Position numbers and translations under genes: made by a program | Origin: Novipirellula artificiosorum | Lineage (GTDB): Bacteria > Planctomycetota > Planctomycetia > Pirellulales > Pirellulaceae | Length of the DNA: 64,000 nt | NCBI RefSeq assembly: GCF_007860135.1 | Contig: NZ_SJPV01000002.1 | Coordinates: forward strand, 770,267-834,266 | Reading direction: 5' to 3' | The notes under the pieces: model-generated | What the model was told of the DNA's origin: nothing | Databases searched by the model: none | What the model saw: only the letters and a program-made list of their open reading frames with translations | Part shown: piece after piece, positions 45,503 through 54,802 of the stretch | Layout of the letters: each line of letters begins with the position of its first letter | How positions within the stretch are numbered: position 1 is the first letter of the stretch

Positions 45503-47880
45503 TCGGAAATCCTCAATTGAAAAGGGGGACTCAATACGATGCCGGTGAGAAGTGATGAGAAACGGTATTCGTCCTCGGCTGCACGTCGAACGATTTGACG
45601 CACAGCGGGCCCGTCCGAGGATTCGACGCCGCGGCCGAGCGCGAAGGTGAGCAGTTTTTCGGTCAGTGCGCTAATGAAAACGTCGGGGCGCGAGAGGATG
45701 CCCGCTTCTAATTCGGAAACGTCTGCCACGCTGGTTCCGTCCGGCATGGCACCCGACGCGTCAACGCCTTGGCCGTCTTCGAAGATCCGCCAACGACCGA
45801 CCGCATCATAGTTCTCCAGTGCAAAACCGACCGGGTCCATCAAGTTGTGGCAGGCGGCGCAGGCTGGGTTTTCTCGATGTAACGTCAGCCGCTCACGGAC
45901 GGTCAAACGTTCTGCCGCAGCCTTGTCTTGCAAACTGGGCACGTTCGGTGGTGGTGGCGGCGGCGGTGTGCCGAGGATGTTCTTCAGGATCCAATTGCCG
46001 CGAAGGGTCGGTGAGGTTCGGGTCGCGTAGGATGTCACCGCCAAAATACTGGCGTGTCGCAAAATACCGCCACGGTGCTGTGCGTCCGTGACCGTGACGG
46101 GCCGAAAATGGCTGCCGATGACTCCGGGGATTCCATAATGCCTCGCTAACCGCTCATTCAAAAAGGTCGTGTCGGTGCGAATCAACTCCAACACGCTGCG
46201 GTCGTCTCGGATCAACGATTCAAACAGCAACTCGGTTTCACGACGCATCGCAGTGCGAAGATTGTCATCGAAGTCAGGAAACTTTCGCATGTCCGGTCGC
46301 ACGGAATCCAAGTTTCGCAGATACAACCACTGAGCCGCAAAATTTTCGACCAAGGACTGTGACCGCTCATCCTTCAACATTCGTTGAACCTGCGACACCA
46401 GCACTTCATCCTGATGAAGCGTGCCAGCTTCTGCCAAATCCAAGAGAGCCTGATCCGGAAGGCTGCTCCACAGAAAAAAAGAGAGTCGAGACGCCAACGT
46501 CAGGTCCGAGATGCGATAGACCTCGCCCGCTTCAATTCCGCTCGGATCGGATTCCGCACGCAATAAGAAATGTGGGTTCACCAAGATGGCCGTCAGCGCC
46601 GCTTCGATGCCGGCCTCGAAACCATCGGTATCGTTGCGTTGTCGAAAGAATCGCATCGGCACGAGCATGTCGTCTTCGGTGACGGGGCGTCGATACGCTA
46701 AGCGAATCAAGGGAGCCAAGATCTTTCTTGCACAAGCATCGGGTTCGGCGTCCGTTTGGGGGCGGCAAGAAAACAGACGCTGTCGACTGGGGGTCTCGCC
46801 TCGGCCTTCCGATTCAAAGGGTCCGACAATCGACACTTCGAACAATGCCGGGGTCTGGCGAGGATGACGATGGCGATTGAAGCTGGCATCGAAAGGTTGT
46901 CGCTTGATTTCGGAAAGCGAAGCAAACTTCTGGGGAAAGGTGACGCCGATTTGGTGCGGACCCGCCGTGACACGGAAGCGTTTCTTTAGGTGGGCCTCCA
47001 CCAGCGTATCGTCTTTGCCGTATCCCTTGCCTTCAGGTGGCTTGACGGTGAATCGATGCTGCAAATCGCGATCAATCAGAAAATCAATGTCGTGAGGTTC
47101 ACGCAATCCTTCGACGTTTTCATCGCGATCACGCGTCAAGCGTAGTTGAATTTCATACTCGCCCGTGACGGGGAAGTGGTGCTGGATCAGCGTGCCACCG
47201 CGTGTTCCAAGCGGTAGACCGTCGACGTGCGATTCTTGTGACCGATCCGCAGGCAGGCGGATCGTGGTTCCACCGGGGCTGAGGCCGGTGCCACCGACGG
47301 CCAATCGGCTGATCTTCTCTGCTGCCGACAAATAGCGATTGAGCAAAACGGGTGGCAGGTCGCCTACGGTGACGTTATCAAAACCATGTCCCGACTGATC
47401 GGGTGGCAGCAACGATTCGACATCGACGTCGAGCGCCAGCAAATCTCGGATCGCAGCTCGATACTCGGCTCGATTGAGTCGCCGGATCGAATCGGTCCGG
47501 CCCGGGGTAGGATGACGGGCGACCGCATCGTCGAGTACCGACTCGATGGTCGAAAGAACCTTGTCGTAGTCCGCTTCGTCTGGCTTCGAGTAGTCCGCAG
47601 GCGGCATCTGGCGAGCACGGAGCCGCTTGACGACCTTGTCCCAGACGTCGGAATCGGCACGACTCGATGGCAGCGATGCGGCAACCGCTGCGACGTCCAG
47701 ACCTTCGAGTACCAAGCCCGATTCCGGATCGTCGGTGCTGTGACAATCAATGCAGTACGATTCAACAAACGTGCTGACGGCACGATGCCGGCCCGCCGAC
47801 GTAGCGAGATCGTCTGCGTAACCTGGCAACGAAAGGGTCGGAATCGCGGCGACGATCAGGATCGAGGTGAGATGTTTCAT
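45499..47880 (-). CDS. DUF1592-type multidomain c-type cytochrome-like protein
   Basis: 793 residues from ATG 47880, which starts a signal peptide (MKHLTSILIVAAIPTLSLPG); a GGGGGG tract just before it may serve as ribosome site. Domain order is that of the family: cytochrome-c-like part with CIDCH, DUF1587 (RLNRAEYRAAIRDLLALDVD), a carbohydrate-binding-like section (~270-370), DUF1595, DUF1592 (ASRLSFFLWSSLPDQALLD), DUF1588 with a second CxxCH (CAACHNLMDPVGFALENYD) and DUF1585 at the C-terminus. Two heme c sites suggest electron transfer in the periplasm. It forms an operon with DUF1552 and probably the ankyrin gene. The reaction catalysed is unknown. Confidence 0.93.
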   Translation of the reverse strand: MKHLTSILIVAAIPTLSLPGYADDLATSAGRHRAVSTFVESYCIDCHSTDDPESGLVLEGLDVAAVAASLPSSRADSDVWDKVVKRLRARQMPPADYSKPDEADYDKVLSTIESVLDDAVARHPTPGRTDSIRRLNRAEYRAAIRDLLALDVDVESLLPPDQSGHGFDNVTVGDLPPVLLNRYLSAAEKISRLAVGGTGLSPGGTTIRLPADRSQESHVDGLPLGTRGGTLIQHHFPVTGEYEIQLRLTRDRDENVEGLREPHDIDFLIDRDLQHRFTVKPPEGKGYGKDDTLVEAHLKKRFRVTAGPHQIGVTFPQKFASLSEIKRQPFDASFNRHRHPRQTPALFEVSIVGPFESEGRGETPSRQRLFSCRPQTDAEPDACARKILAPLIRLAYRRPVTEDDMLVPMRFFRQRNDTDGFEAGIEAALTAILVNPHFLLRAESDPSGIEAGEVYRISDLTLASRLSFFLWSSLPDQALLDLAEAGTLHQDEVLVSQVQRMLKDERSQSLVENFAAQWLYLRNLDSVRPDMRKFPDFDDNLRTAMRRETELLFESLIRDDRSVLELIRTDTTFLNERLARHYGIPGVIGSHFRPVTVTDAQHRGGILRHASILAVTSYATRTSPTLRGNWILKNILGTPPPPPPPNVPSLQDKAAAERLTVRERLTLHRENPACAACHNLMDPVGFALENYDAVGRWRIFEDGQGVDASGAMPDGTSVADVSELEAGILSRPDVFISALTEKLLTFALGRGVESSDGPAVRQIVRRAAEDEYRFSSLLTGIVLSPPFQLRISE

Positions 47881-48052
47881 GCCCCCCATTGTAATGGCAA
47901 ATGCACGATGCTGCACGCAACAGCGTGAAGCTGCCAGCAACCCAATTGTTGGCATGCATGCATCTGCCTGCCTCGAAACCACCCTGTGATCCGCCGACCC
48001 CATCCTGTTCTGCTGAAAAAAGGAACGCGTCAGCTTCCTGCACGATTGCGGA

Positions 48053-49426
48053 TCATTCGAATTCGATCACGTTCAAGTCGGCTCGTTTTTCGGCCAACTC
48101 GTCGATCACATCGAACCCGATGGACGTGTTTGCGACGTTGAGGTATTTCAGCTTGGGCAGCTCTGCGAGTTTGCGGAAACTATCGTCGCTCAATTGAGTT
48201 CCAGCGACGTTGAGGTTTTCGAGGTTCTCAAGCTTCATCAAGGCGTCGATCGATTCGTCACTGATATCCGTACTCTTCAAATTCAATTCAGTCAGCTGTT
48301 TCAGATTGCCGAATTCCTTGACAACTTCGTCATCGGTCTTGGTTTCCCACAAACCAACGTAGGTCAAGTCCTTTAATCCACCGATCAGTTTCAATCCATC
48401 GGTACTCAGTAATCGGCATTCGGCCAAGTCTAAGAAGGCGACGCCTGGCCACGACGCGATGACCTTCATCCCGTCATCATCGATCGAAGAGTCACGCAGT
48501 TCCAGGCGATTTAGGTTTTTGAGATTTGCGATCGCCTTGAATCCTACGCCGGTGACATCGGTGCCGCGAATGCGGAGGCGAGTCAGCTTCGACAGCCCTG
48601 CCAACTCTTTCATCCCATCGTCATTGATTTTTGTATAGTCCAATTGAATCGACTGCAACGTCGGCATCCCGCCAAGAACGATCAACGATTCGTTGCTGAT
48701 CGAGGTGCAGTAGTTGGCATTAAACGATTTCAACGGCAAACCGGCCAACTTGGCGACACCGTCGTCGGTGACCTTGGATTTTTCAACCTGAATATCGGCA
48801 AGCGTTTTGATCTTGGAAAGCTCATCGAGTGCTTCATCCTGCACGTTGGTGTTGCGCAAATCGATCGCTCGCAATTTGCCAAGCGATGACAACTTGGCAA
48901 GGCCGTCTTTTGACACACTCGTACGACGTAGGAATAACGCTTCGAGGCTTCCGAGTTTTCCTGCTGAATCGAGTGATTTGTCGGTGATGGCTGAATCGGT
49001 AAGGTCAAGTCGTTTGAGTTTCGACCATCCTTCGATGACCGACAGCCCTTCGTCCGTAACACCGGGGCCGGTGAACCTCGCAATTTCGACATTGGGCAAG
49101 CCTGCAAGGTGCGGCAACGTGTCGGCCATGCTGGTGCCATCGGCAAGCCCTTCGCTCGCAACGGCCAATTCGACCACATTGCCTGCGACATTCTTCTTCA
49201 ACAAGTACCCCGCCTCGGTCAAGGCGGCGACGTCCTCGGGTGAATCGGGCGTAACGGCTGGCTGGGCGGGTACGGTTTCCACGCTCGATTCAGGGATCGG
49301 CACAACGCAAGTGGAGTCTTCTCGGGCGCATCCGATCCAAGACAATGTGGAAAGCCAAAGGGTGACCGCAAGCGTTCGGGTGCAATGGCGGCGATCGATC
49401 GCGAACGTGGTAACAATAGAGGCCAT
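48053..49426 (-). CDS. Leucine-rich-repeat lipoprotein
   Basis: 457 residues from ATG 49426; the signal peptide ends in lipobox LSWIGC, so the mature protein is lipid-anchored. About a dozen 22-24-residue LRRs follow, such as LKRLDLTDSAITDKSLDSAG, LEALFLRRTSVSKDGLAKLS and LTELNLKSTDISDESIDALM. This is the LRR type common in planctomycete surface lipoproteins and serves as a protein-binding scaffold. A longer open frame reaches 49522, but the lipobox position supports the later start. It lies 173 bases upstream of the DUF1592 gene, with no recognised terminator between. Confidence 0.9.
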   Translation of the reverse strand: MASIVTTFAIDRRHCTRTLAVTLWLSTLSWIGCAREDSTCVVPIPESSVETVPAQPAVTPDSPEDVAALTEAGYLLKKNVAGNVVELAVASEGLADGTSMADTLPHLAGLPNVEIARFTGPGVTDEGLSVIEGWSKLKRLDLTDSAITDKSLDSAGKLGSLEALFLRRTSVSKDGLAKLSSLGKLRAIDLRNTNVQDEALDELSKIKTLADIQVEKSKVTDDGVAKLAGLPLKSFNANYCTSISNESLIVLGGMPTLQSIQLDYTKINDDGMKELAGLSKLTRLRIRGTDVTGVGFKAIANLKNLNRLELRDSSIDDDGMKVIASWPGVAFLDLAECRLLSTDGLKLIGGLKDLTYVGLWETKTDDEVVKEFGNLKQLTELNLKSTDISDESIDALMKLENLENLNVAGTQLSDDSFRKLAELPKLKYLNVANTSIGFDVIDELAEKRADLNVIEFE

Positions 49427-49663
49427 GGTGGGTCGATACTCCAAAGAGTCGGTGGGATAGCGAAATCGGAACCGAAAGGTTAAGCCCTTGCTCAAATTCT
49501 GGCAAGAAACCACTTCCGTCATTCATCCCAAACCGCATCAGAATGAAGAAGGCAGGATTGTTGTCCCTCGACCGCCCCCTTGGTATCCTGGAAGGGCGGT
49601 TTTGCGAACCTTTTCAAAATCCCACCTCCGTTTTTCCTACCTAAACCTTTCGAAGGACATTTG

Positions 49664-51070
49664 ATGAGCAGAAAAAGTACACGGCGAACCTTCCTTGGCC
49701 AAACCACAGCGATCGGCGCTGGTGTTGGTTTCTGGTCCGGGACCTCCATGATCAGCCGCGGTGAAGATTCGGCGCTGCAAGGTTTGTCCGCAGCATGCAT
49801 TGGCGTCGGCGGCAAAGGCGGTAGCGATACCAGCCACATCGGCGATCAAGGCGTTGCGATTGTCGGTTTGTGTGACGTCGATGGCGGAACCTTGACCAAG
49901 AAGGGACGCGAGTATCCCGACGCGAAGCAGTTTAACGACTTCCGCGAAATGCTCGACCAACTGGGTGACAAGGTTGATATCGTTACCGTCAGCACCCCCG
50001 ATCACACGCATACCGCTGCTGCGATTCGTGCGATGCGTATGAAAAAGCATATCTATTGCCAAAAGCCCATGACTTGGTCCATTCGCGAAGCGCGGATGAT
50101 GCGAGAAACGGCTGCCGAAATGGGTGTGATCACTCAGATGGGTAACCAAGGAACGGCCGAAGACGGTTTGCGTGAGTCGGTTGAGATCATTCAAAGTGGT
50201 GGCATCGGCGATGTGGCCGAAGTCCACATTTGGTCCAACCGACCGATCTGGCCGCAAGGCAAGGGGCGCCCAGACGGTGAAGATCCCATTCCCGAGGACT
50301 TGAACTGGGATGCCTGGATCGGCCCAGCTCCGATGCGTCCGTTCAAGAAAGGCGAATACCATTCGTTCAATTGGCGTGGTTGGTGTGACTTTGGCACCGG
50401 TGCCCTCGGCGATATGGCGTGCCATACGACGAACATGCCTGTCATGGCATTGAAGTTGTGGGACCCGATCGCAGTCACCGCGGTAAGGAATCCTGGGATT
50501 GTGGAAGGCGAAACCTATCCCGCAAGTTCGGCTTTGATGTTCGAATTCCCTGAGCGAGAAGGATTGCCCGCCTGTAAGTTCTACTGGTACGACGGTGGCG
50601 AGCTTCCACCGGATGAAATCATCAGCCAACTTCCCGCGTCCTTCCAAAAACGCATGGCGGATCAGAAAGAAGGTGGTCGCAAAACCAGTGGTGCAGTGGT
50701 CGTTGGTAGCAAAGGTTTGTTGTTCTCACCTGATGATTACGGCGCGAAGCATTACTTGTTGCCCGAAGATGACTTCGCCGACTACAAGATGCCTGCGCAA
50801 ACGTTGCCGCGGATTCCATTCAAAGCGGGTGGTGACGAGCGACACAAATGGGAATTCGTCAGCACGGTCAAGGGCGAGTACGAACCTGGCACGTTGTCCA
50901 ACTTCGGTTACGCTGGCCGTTTGACCGAAACGATTCTCGTCGGGAACCTGGCATTGCGTGCCGGCGAAGGCAAGCGAATCGAATGGAACGCGAAGGAGCT
51001 GATGAGTCCGAACGTTCCGGAAATCAACCAGTTCGTACAACGCGAATATCGTGAAGGCTGGGAAGTCTAG
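49664..51070 (+). CDS. Gfo/Idh/MocA-family oxidoreductase (Tat-exported)
   Basis: 468 residues from ATG 49664, preceded by GAAGGA six bases upstream. A twin-arginine leader (STRRTFLGQTTAIGAGVGFW) precedes an NAD(P)-binding Rossmann part (GVGGKGGSDTSHIGDQGV, then IVGLCDVDG), the motif QKPMTWSIREARMM in place of the usual EKP, and the second domain with GTGALGDMACHTTNMPVMAL. These proteins oxidise sugars or polyols; exported versions with a glucose-fructose-oxidoreductase layout are numerous in planctomycetes. The substrate is unknown. A strong terminator follows directly, so the gene is probably monocistronic. Confidence 0.92.
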   Translation: MSRKSTRRTFLGQTTAIGAGVGFWSGTSMISRGEDSALQGLSAACIGVGGKGGSDTSHIGDQGVAIVGLCDVDGGTLTKKGREYPDAKQFNDFREMLDQLGDKVDIVTVSTPDHTHTAAAIRAMRMKKHIYCQKPMTWSIREARMMRETAAEMGVITQMGNQGTAEDGLRESVEIIQSGGIGDVAEVHIWSNRPIWPQGKGRPDGEDPIPEDLNWDAWIGPAPMRPFKKGEYHSFNWRGWCDFGTGALGDMACHTTNMPVMALKLWDPIAVTAVRNPGIVEGETYPASSALMFEFPEREGLPACKFYWYDGGELPPDEIISQLPASFQKRMADQKEGGRKTSGAVVVGSKGLLFSPDDYGAKHYLLPEDDFADYKMPAQTLPRIPFKAGGDERHKWEFVSTVKGEYEPGTLSNFGYAGRLTETILVGNLALRAGEGKRIEWNAKELMSPNVPEINQFVQREYREGWEV

Positions 51071-51109
51071 TCCCGCGGATTTCTCTGCCGAATCACCGTC
51101 AAGCGATAA

Positions 51110-51145
51110 GCCGAGTCTCTTTCACCAAGAGGCTCGGCTTTTTTT
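51110..51145 (+). terminator. Rho-independent terminator of the oxidoreductase gene
   Basis: GCCGAGTCTCTT pairs with AAGAGGCTCGGC around a TCACC loop (one T-G mismatch), followed by seven T residues. It begins 40 bases after the stop codon. Confidence 0.92.
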
Positions 51146-51382
51146 GTTTGGCCAACCGCTGGCCGTCACGTGAAATCGCGACCCCTTGATAGTGGTTGTC
51201 GGGAATAGCTTAGGATAGGGGTGGCTCGATTTCCAGAAGGCGTTCTGAGATGATTCAATGATAGAGGCTGGTCATTGGTGTACAATTAATGGTAGTTCCT
51301 ATAAAAAGCTGTGTTCGTTGTTGCGGACGGTCCTCCCTTGCGGACGAGTGTTCTGGGAGTGGTTCGGGGCGGTTGTTCTCTC

Positions 51383-51409
51383 GCCGTTGCTTCCAAACCT
51401 GGAAGCGGC
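51383..51409 (+). promoter_or_regulatory. Hairpin in the leader before the small lipoprotein gene
   Basis: GCTTCCA (51389-51395) pairs with TGGAAGC (51400-51406) around AACC, and outer GCC/GGC can extend the stem past a small bulge. There is no T-run, so it is not a simple terminator. It lies about 80 bases before ATG 51487, in a 340-base gap with a possible -10 box TACAAT near 51281. No other element was recognised in 51146-51486. Confidence 0.4.
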
Positions 51410-51486
51410 GCAAAATCTTCATTTGGTTCTGACCACGACACGCTTTGTTGTTTTTCATAATCTTAATTTCTTTTGGAGTCTTCAAA

Positions 51487-51699
51487 ATGCCCAAATCGAT
51501 TCGTTCTGCAGCCAGTCTTTTCTGTCTTTTTCTCGCTGTGGGTTTGGTAGTGGGTTGTGGTAGCGACGATGCAGGACCGCATTCGACTACCAACGAAATT
51601 CAGTCCTACCTGGAAGAGAATCCTGATGTCGTCATGACTGCTGACGACGAGCCACCGAGCGAAGAAGAGCAGTACCGGATGAGTGATGCGATGGAGTGA
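51487..51699 (+). CDS. Small lipoprotein, 70 residues
   Basis: MPKSIRSAASLFCLFLAVGL is a signal peptide with lipobox VVGC; the mature part of ~45 residues is acidic (EENPDVVMTADDEPPSEEEQ). I do not recognise a domain. It precedes a DUF1559 gene by 115 bases, an arrangement frequent in planctomycetes. ATG 51487 is preferred over a TTG at 51445 because the Lys/Arg n-region starts there. Confidence 0.75.
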   Translation: MPKSIRSAASLFCLFLAVGLVVGCGSDDAGPHSTTNEIQSYLEENPDVVMTADDEPPSEEEQYRMSDAME

Positions 51700-51736
51700 A
51701 CGTTCGCATCCTGAACGGATTGATCAAGTTCCATGG

Positions 51737-51791
51737 AATGATGTGTTTCTTGAAGCATCATTTGAGGGTGGTTCTGTTTTTGTTTTTTTTT
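51737..51791 (+). terminator. Weak hairpin plus T-rich tract between the lipoprotein and DUF1559 genes
   Basis: AATGATG (51737-51743) pairs perfectly with CATCATT (51756-51762), and a T-rich stretch ends at 51791. The T-run is 13 bases beyond the stem, so this may be an attenuator or leader structure rather than a true terminator. It could set different levels for the two genes. Confidence 0.35.
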
Positions 51792-51814
51792 GATTTTAGT
51801 GAGAGGTTTTCGAA

Positions 51815-53050
51815 ATGAGTCTTAGAAAAGAACGCAGCGCATTTACGCTCGTTGAGTTGTTGGTGGTGATCGCCATCATCGGCGTGCTGGTCGGGCTGTT
51901 GCTTCCCGCGGTGCAGGCAGCGAGAGAGGCTGCACGTCGGATGAGTTGCAGTAACAACGTCAAACAGATCGGATTGGGATTTCACAACTATCACTCCGCA
52001 TTCCGCCAGCTGCCGGTTCATCGAGGTGGAACCTCTTTGGTATTTGGGAACAATGATCCGCAGTCGCGTGTTCCGACCACCATGGGCGGGCAATATGGTG
52101 GCAACAACATTAACAACTTGAGCACCTTGGTGCCGCTGACGCCGTTCATCGAGCAACAAGCCATTTGGGAACAAATTAGTAACCGTTTTGCGGTAACGGA
52201 CCCTGTGGCGGCAGCAGGAACTTATTTTTTCAGTCCTATGGGGCCCAACCCGGACATCAATCTGACGCAGCAAGGAACGTATCGATACGATCCTTGGATG
52301 ACCGATATCGCGACTTACCGATGCCCGAGCGATCCGGGAAGCGGTTTGCCTGGCCAGGGGCGTACCAATTACGGCGTGTGCGTTGGCGATGCGTTGGGAC
52401 TGCAGAATGACGGGGGGATCAATCAGAATGGAACGGTCAACGCGACGCGCTTGCCTCGTGCCAAAACCAGTTGCCGTGGGATGTTCTTTTCACGAAATGT
52501 GATGCGATTCCGAGACGTGATCGACGGGCTTTCCAATACGATCATGGGCGGCGAATTCAATACGGATCTCGGGGATTCCGATGTAACAACCCGGGCGGTC
52601 AATGGAAGTAGCGGCGGGAGTATCATTAACGATCCGTCCCGATGCGAGAACTTTGTTGATCCGACACGCCCTCAAAATTGGGATCCAACCGCCCCGTTTA
52701 GCGGAAGTGATCAAGTGCAACGAGGTCTGAAGTGGGCGAGTGGCTACACCATCCATAGTGGAATCACCACGATTCTTCCACCGAATTCGCCTATCTGTAC
52801 CCACGGTGCTGGGACTTGGCGAGAGACGGGTGCCGCGCCGAGTAGTCGACACCAGGGCGGTGCTCACATTTTGATGGGCGATGGCGCCGTAAAGTTCATT
52901 ACGGACTCGATCGAAGCTGGCAACAAGAACGCTGGCAACATCTGGTGGGGAGCAACTGGCGCTCGTGCACCCGGGAGACCCAGTCCCTATGGTTTATGGG
53001 GAGCATTGGGAACGCGTGCCCTTCGTGAAACCATTGAGGGTGATTTCTAA
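51815..53050 (+). CDS. DUF1559 (pseudopilin-like) protein
   Basis: 411 residues. The N-terminus SAFTLVELLVVIAIIGVLVG is a type IV prepilin signal: cleavage before Phe10 and the Glu at +5 (Glu14). RREAARRMSC-like and NNVKQIGLGFHNYHSAF segments and the C-terminal HILMGDGAVKFI are hallmarks of DUF1559 (H-x9-DG-type) proteins. These form large paralogous families in planctomycetes and are thought to be pilin- or type-II-secretion-like surface proteins; function is not established. A GAGAGG ribosome site precedes ATG 51815. Confidence 0.93.
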   Translation: MSLRKERSAFTLVELLVVIAIIGVLVGLLLPAVQAAREAARRMSCSNNVKQIGLGFHNYHSAFRQLPVHRGGTSLVFGNNDPQSRVPTTMGGQYGGNNINNLSTLVPLTPFIEQQAIWEQISNRFAVTDPVAAAGTYFFSPMGPNPDINLTQQGTYRYDPWMTDIATYRCPSDPGSGLPGQGRTNYGVCVGDALGLQNDGGINQNGTVNATRLPRAKTSCRGMFFSRNVMRFRDVIDGLSNTIMGGEFNTDLGDSDVTTRAVNGSSGGSIINDPSRCENFVDPTRPQNWDPTAPFSGSDQVQRGLKWASGYTIHSGITTILPPNSPICTHGAGTWRETGAAPSSRHQGGAHILMGDGAVKFITDSIEAGNKNAGNIWWGATGARAPGRPSPYGLWGALGTRALRETIEGDF

Positions 53051-53117
53051 GAGTATCCACTCCGTCTGTTAGGCGTTGACTTGGCGACAACGCCGGCTGA
53101 TCGAACCGTTTGTCTTA

Positions 53118-53288
53118 TCAAACGTGTTCGCTGGGCCGAGCGTGATGGGGAATGGCGATATCGCGTGTCTTGCGTTGACTTTCAGCCGACGAGAAAAGCA
53201 AAACACCAACGGTGACCAACAGCGATGCCGCAATGGCAGCGGCAGAAAGACAAACCAGCCGATTGCGTTGATAGGTCTTCAGCAGTTT
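53118..53288 (-). pseudogene. In-frame remnant of the kinase C-terminus after the nonsense codon
   Basis: Continuing past the kinase TAA in the same frame gives KLLKTYQRNRLVCLSAAAIA, then ASLLVTVGVLLFSSAESQRK and ends at TGA 53118-53120. This is the juxtamembrane and membrane helix expected after EARPPSFGY in planctomycete PASTA-less/TPR kinases. The extracellular or TPR portion is missing. Confidence 0.75.
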
Positions 53289-54470
53289 TTAACCAAACGA
53301 GGGTGGTCTGGCTTCGACCGTTTCATTGTTCAGATGACGCTCGACGTCGTCAGCAAGACCGCTGGCCGAATCGTATCGGCGTCCGCGGTCCTTTTCCAGC
53401 GTTTTCATCACGATCCAGTCGAGTTCTCCCCGAAACAGTTTGGTCAGCGAATCGGGTTTCGTGCAACGATGATTGGCGACGCAGGTAGCTGTGTCCGCAT
53501 CCAAAATCTGGATCGCATTGGAGGGGCGCATCGGTTCGAGTTCAAGGATAATCCGCCGCATCTCATCGAGTCCCGCTTTGCGAATTTGCTCCAAAGTGAA
53601 CGGCGTACGACCCGTCAGCAGTTCGTACAAGAGCACGCCGAGTGAATAGATATCGCTGCGCGTGTCGACATCCAAGCCGCTCGCCTCAGCTAGTTCAGGG
53701 CTCATGTATTGAGGTGTACCGATGACTTGTCCATACCCGGTGAACATGGTGCGTTCTGTCAACGGCTGGTTGATCGCATTGGCGACACCGAAATCAATTA
53801 CCTTGGGGACCGGTTTTCCATCATGCAGCGTCACCAGCACATTGCTGGGCTTGATGTCGCGGTGAATCACGCCTTTTTGATGAGCGTGATGAATGGCGCG
53901 GCAGACGGACGCAAACAGCTCTAGCCGTTCGTCGGTCGACAGATTGTTGGTGTCCGCATACTTCGTAATCGTCACGCCCCTAACCAATTCCATGACGAAA
54001 TAGGGTCGCCCTGTCACGGTTTGTCCTGCATCGAGAACCTTAGCGATGTTCGGGTGATCCATGATCGCGAGAGCCTGACGCTCCGCCTGGAACCGCGAAA
54101 CCACTTCCTTGGTATCCATCCCTGGCTTGATGACCTTCAATGCCACCTTTCGCCGTACCGGACTGGTCTGCTGGGCCATGAAAACCTCACCGAAGCCGCC
54201 CTCGCCGATCCGTTGCAACAGTTCGTAGGGTCCAATCTTGTCGCCGGCAGCTTCGCTCAGCAGCGTCGCAGACGTTCCCTCTAATCCCGGTGGTGAGCCG
54301 ACAGGAAAGCTTTCGTGCTCTTCGTCCGATTCCAGCTTCGCAACCAATCGTTCATAAAGCGGATGGTCATTGCCACTCACTCGCTTTAGGTAGGCTTCCC
54401 GAGCACAAGGGTCAGCCACGGCGCGGGCAATAAGAAACAGGTCATCTTCGCTGGGCATTGGATGATTCAT
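53289..54470 (-). CDS. Hanks-type Ser/Thr protein kinase, truncated by a nonsense codon
   Basis: 393 residues. The kinase domain is complete: G-loop GEGGFGEV (89-96), Lys112 in [15 protein letters not shown] (Asp205), DFG (226-228) and SPE as the APE equivalent, followed by the large-lobe segment [20 protein letters not shown]. Residues 1-78 are the usual N-terminal extension of planctomycete kinases. The frame ends ARPPSFG-TAA, where relatives continue with Tyr (TAC or TAT) into a membrane helix that is still encoded downstream. The product would therefore be a soluble kinase rather than a membrane receptor. Catalytic residues are intact, so activity remains possible. Confidence 0.88.
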   Translation of the reverse strand: MNHPMPSEDDLFLIARAVADPCAREAYLKRVSGNDHPLYERLVAKLESDEEHESFPVGSPPGLEGTSATLLSEAAGDKIGPYELLQRIGEGGFGEVFMAQQTSPVRRKVALKVIKPGMDTKEVVSRFQAERQALAIMDHPNIAKVLDAGQTVTGRPYFVMELVRGVTITKYADTNNLSTDERLELFASVCRAIHHAHQKGVIHRDIKPSNVLVTLHDGKPVPKVIDFGVANAINQPLTERTMFTGYGQVIGTPQYMSPELAEASGLDVDTRSDIYSLGVLLYELLTGRTPFTLEQIRKAGLDEMRRIILELEPMRPSNAIQILDADTATCVANHRCTKPDSLTKLFRGELDWIVMKTLEKDRGRRYDSASGLADDVERHLNNETVEARPPSFG

Positions 54471-54802
54471 CGCGGATATTCCCTTGGGCTCCTGTTTAGA
54501 CTTCCAAGGGTCAATGCGTTAAAACGGCGAAAACGACCCGGAAAAATACTGCAATCTATCGATCTTTTTTTCTTTTCGAGATTCAGCCAGCCGCGAGTGA
54601 AGGCCTTGTTGGCATCGGCGGTGGACCATGTTCTGGTGAAGGTGGCTACCCGCTTCGGATCTCTCAGGGTTATTCATTGAGGGAAGAGTACAACGAGAAA
54701 TGGAATAATCCGAAGATTGATCAGGCTATTTCAGGCGGTTTGTCGCATTGAACGATGGACGCGTTCGATCTCCCCTCTCAAAAAGAAAATGGAACCAAGA
54801 TC
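54471..54802. other. Divergent intergenic region, kinase / DUF1579-like gene
   Basis: 332 bases between two divergent starts. A T-rich stretch is at 54565-54577. Short minus-strand frames exist but show no recognisable motif; relatives of this kinase often follow an ECF sigma gene, and no such gene is present here. Promoters for both genes should lie in it. Confidence 0.5.

Noticed and set aside
49637..50647. A 336-codon minus-strand open frame
   Set aside because: Antisense to the Gfo/Idh oxidoreductase; no recognisable domain.
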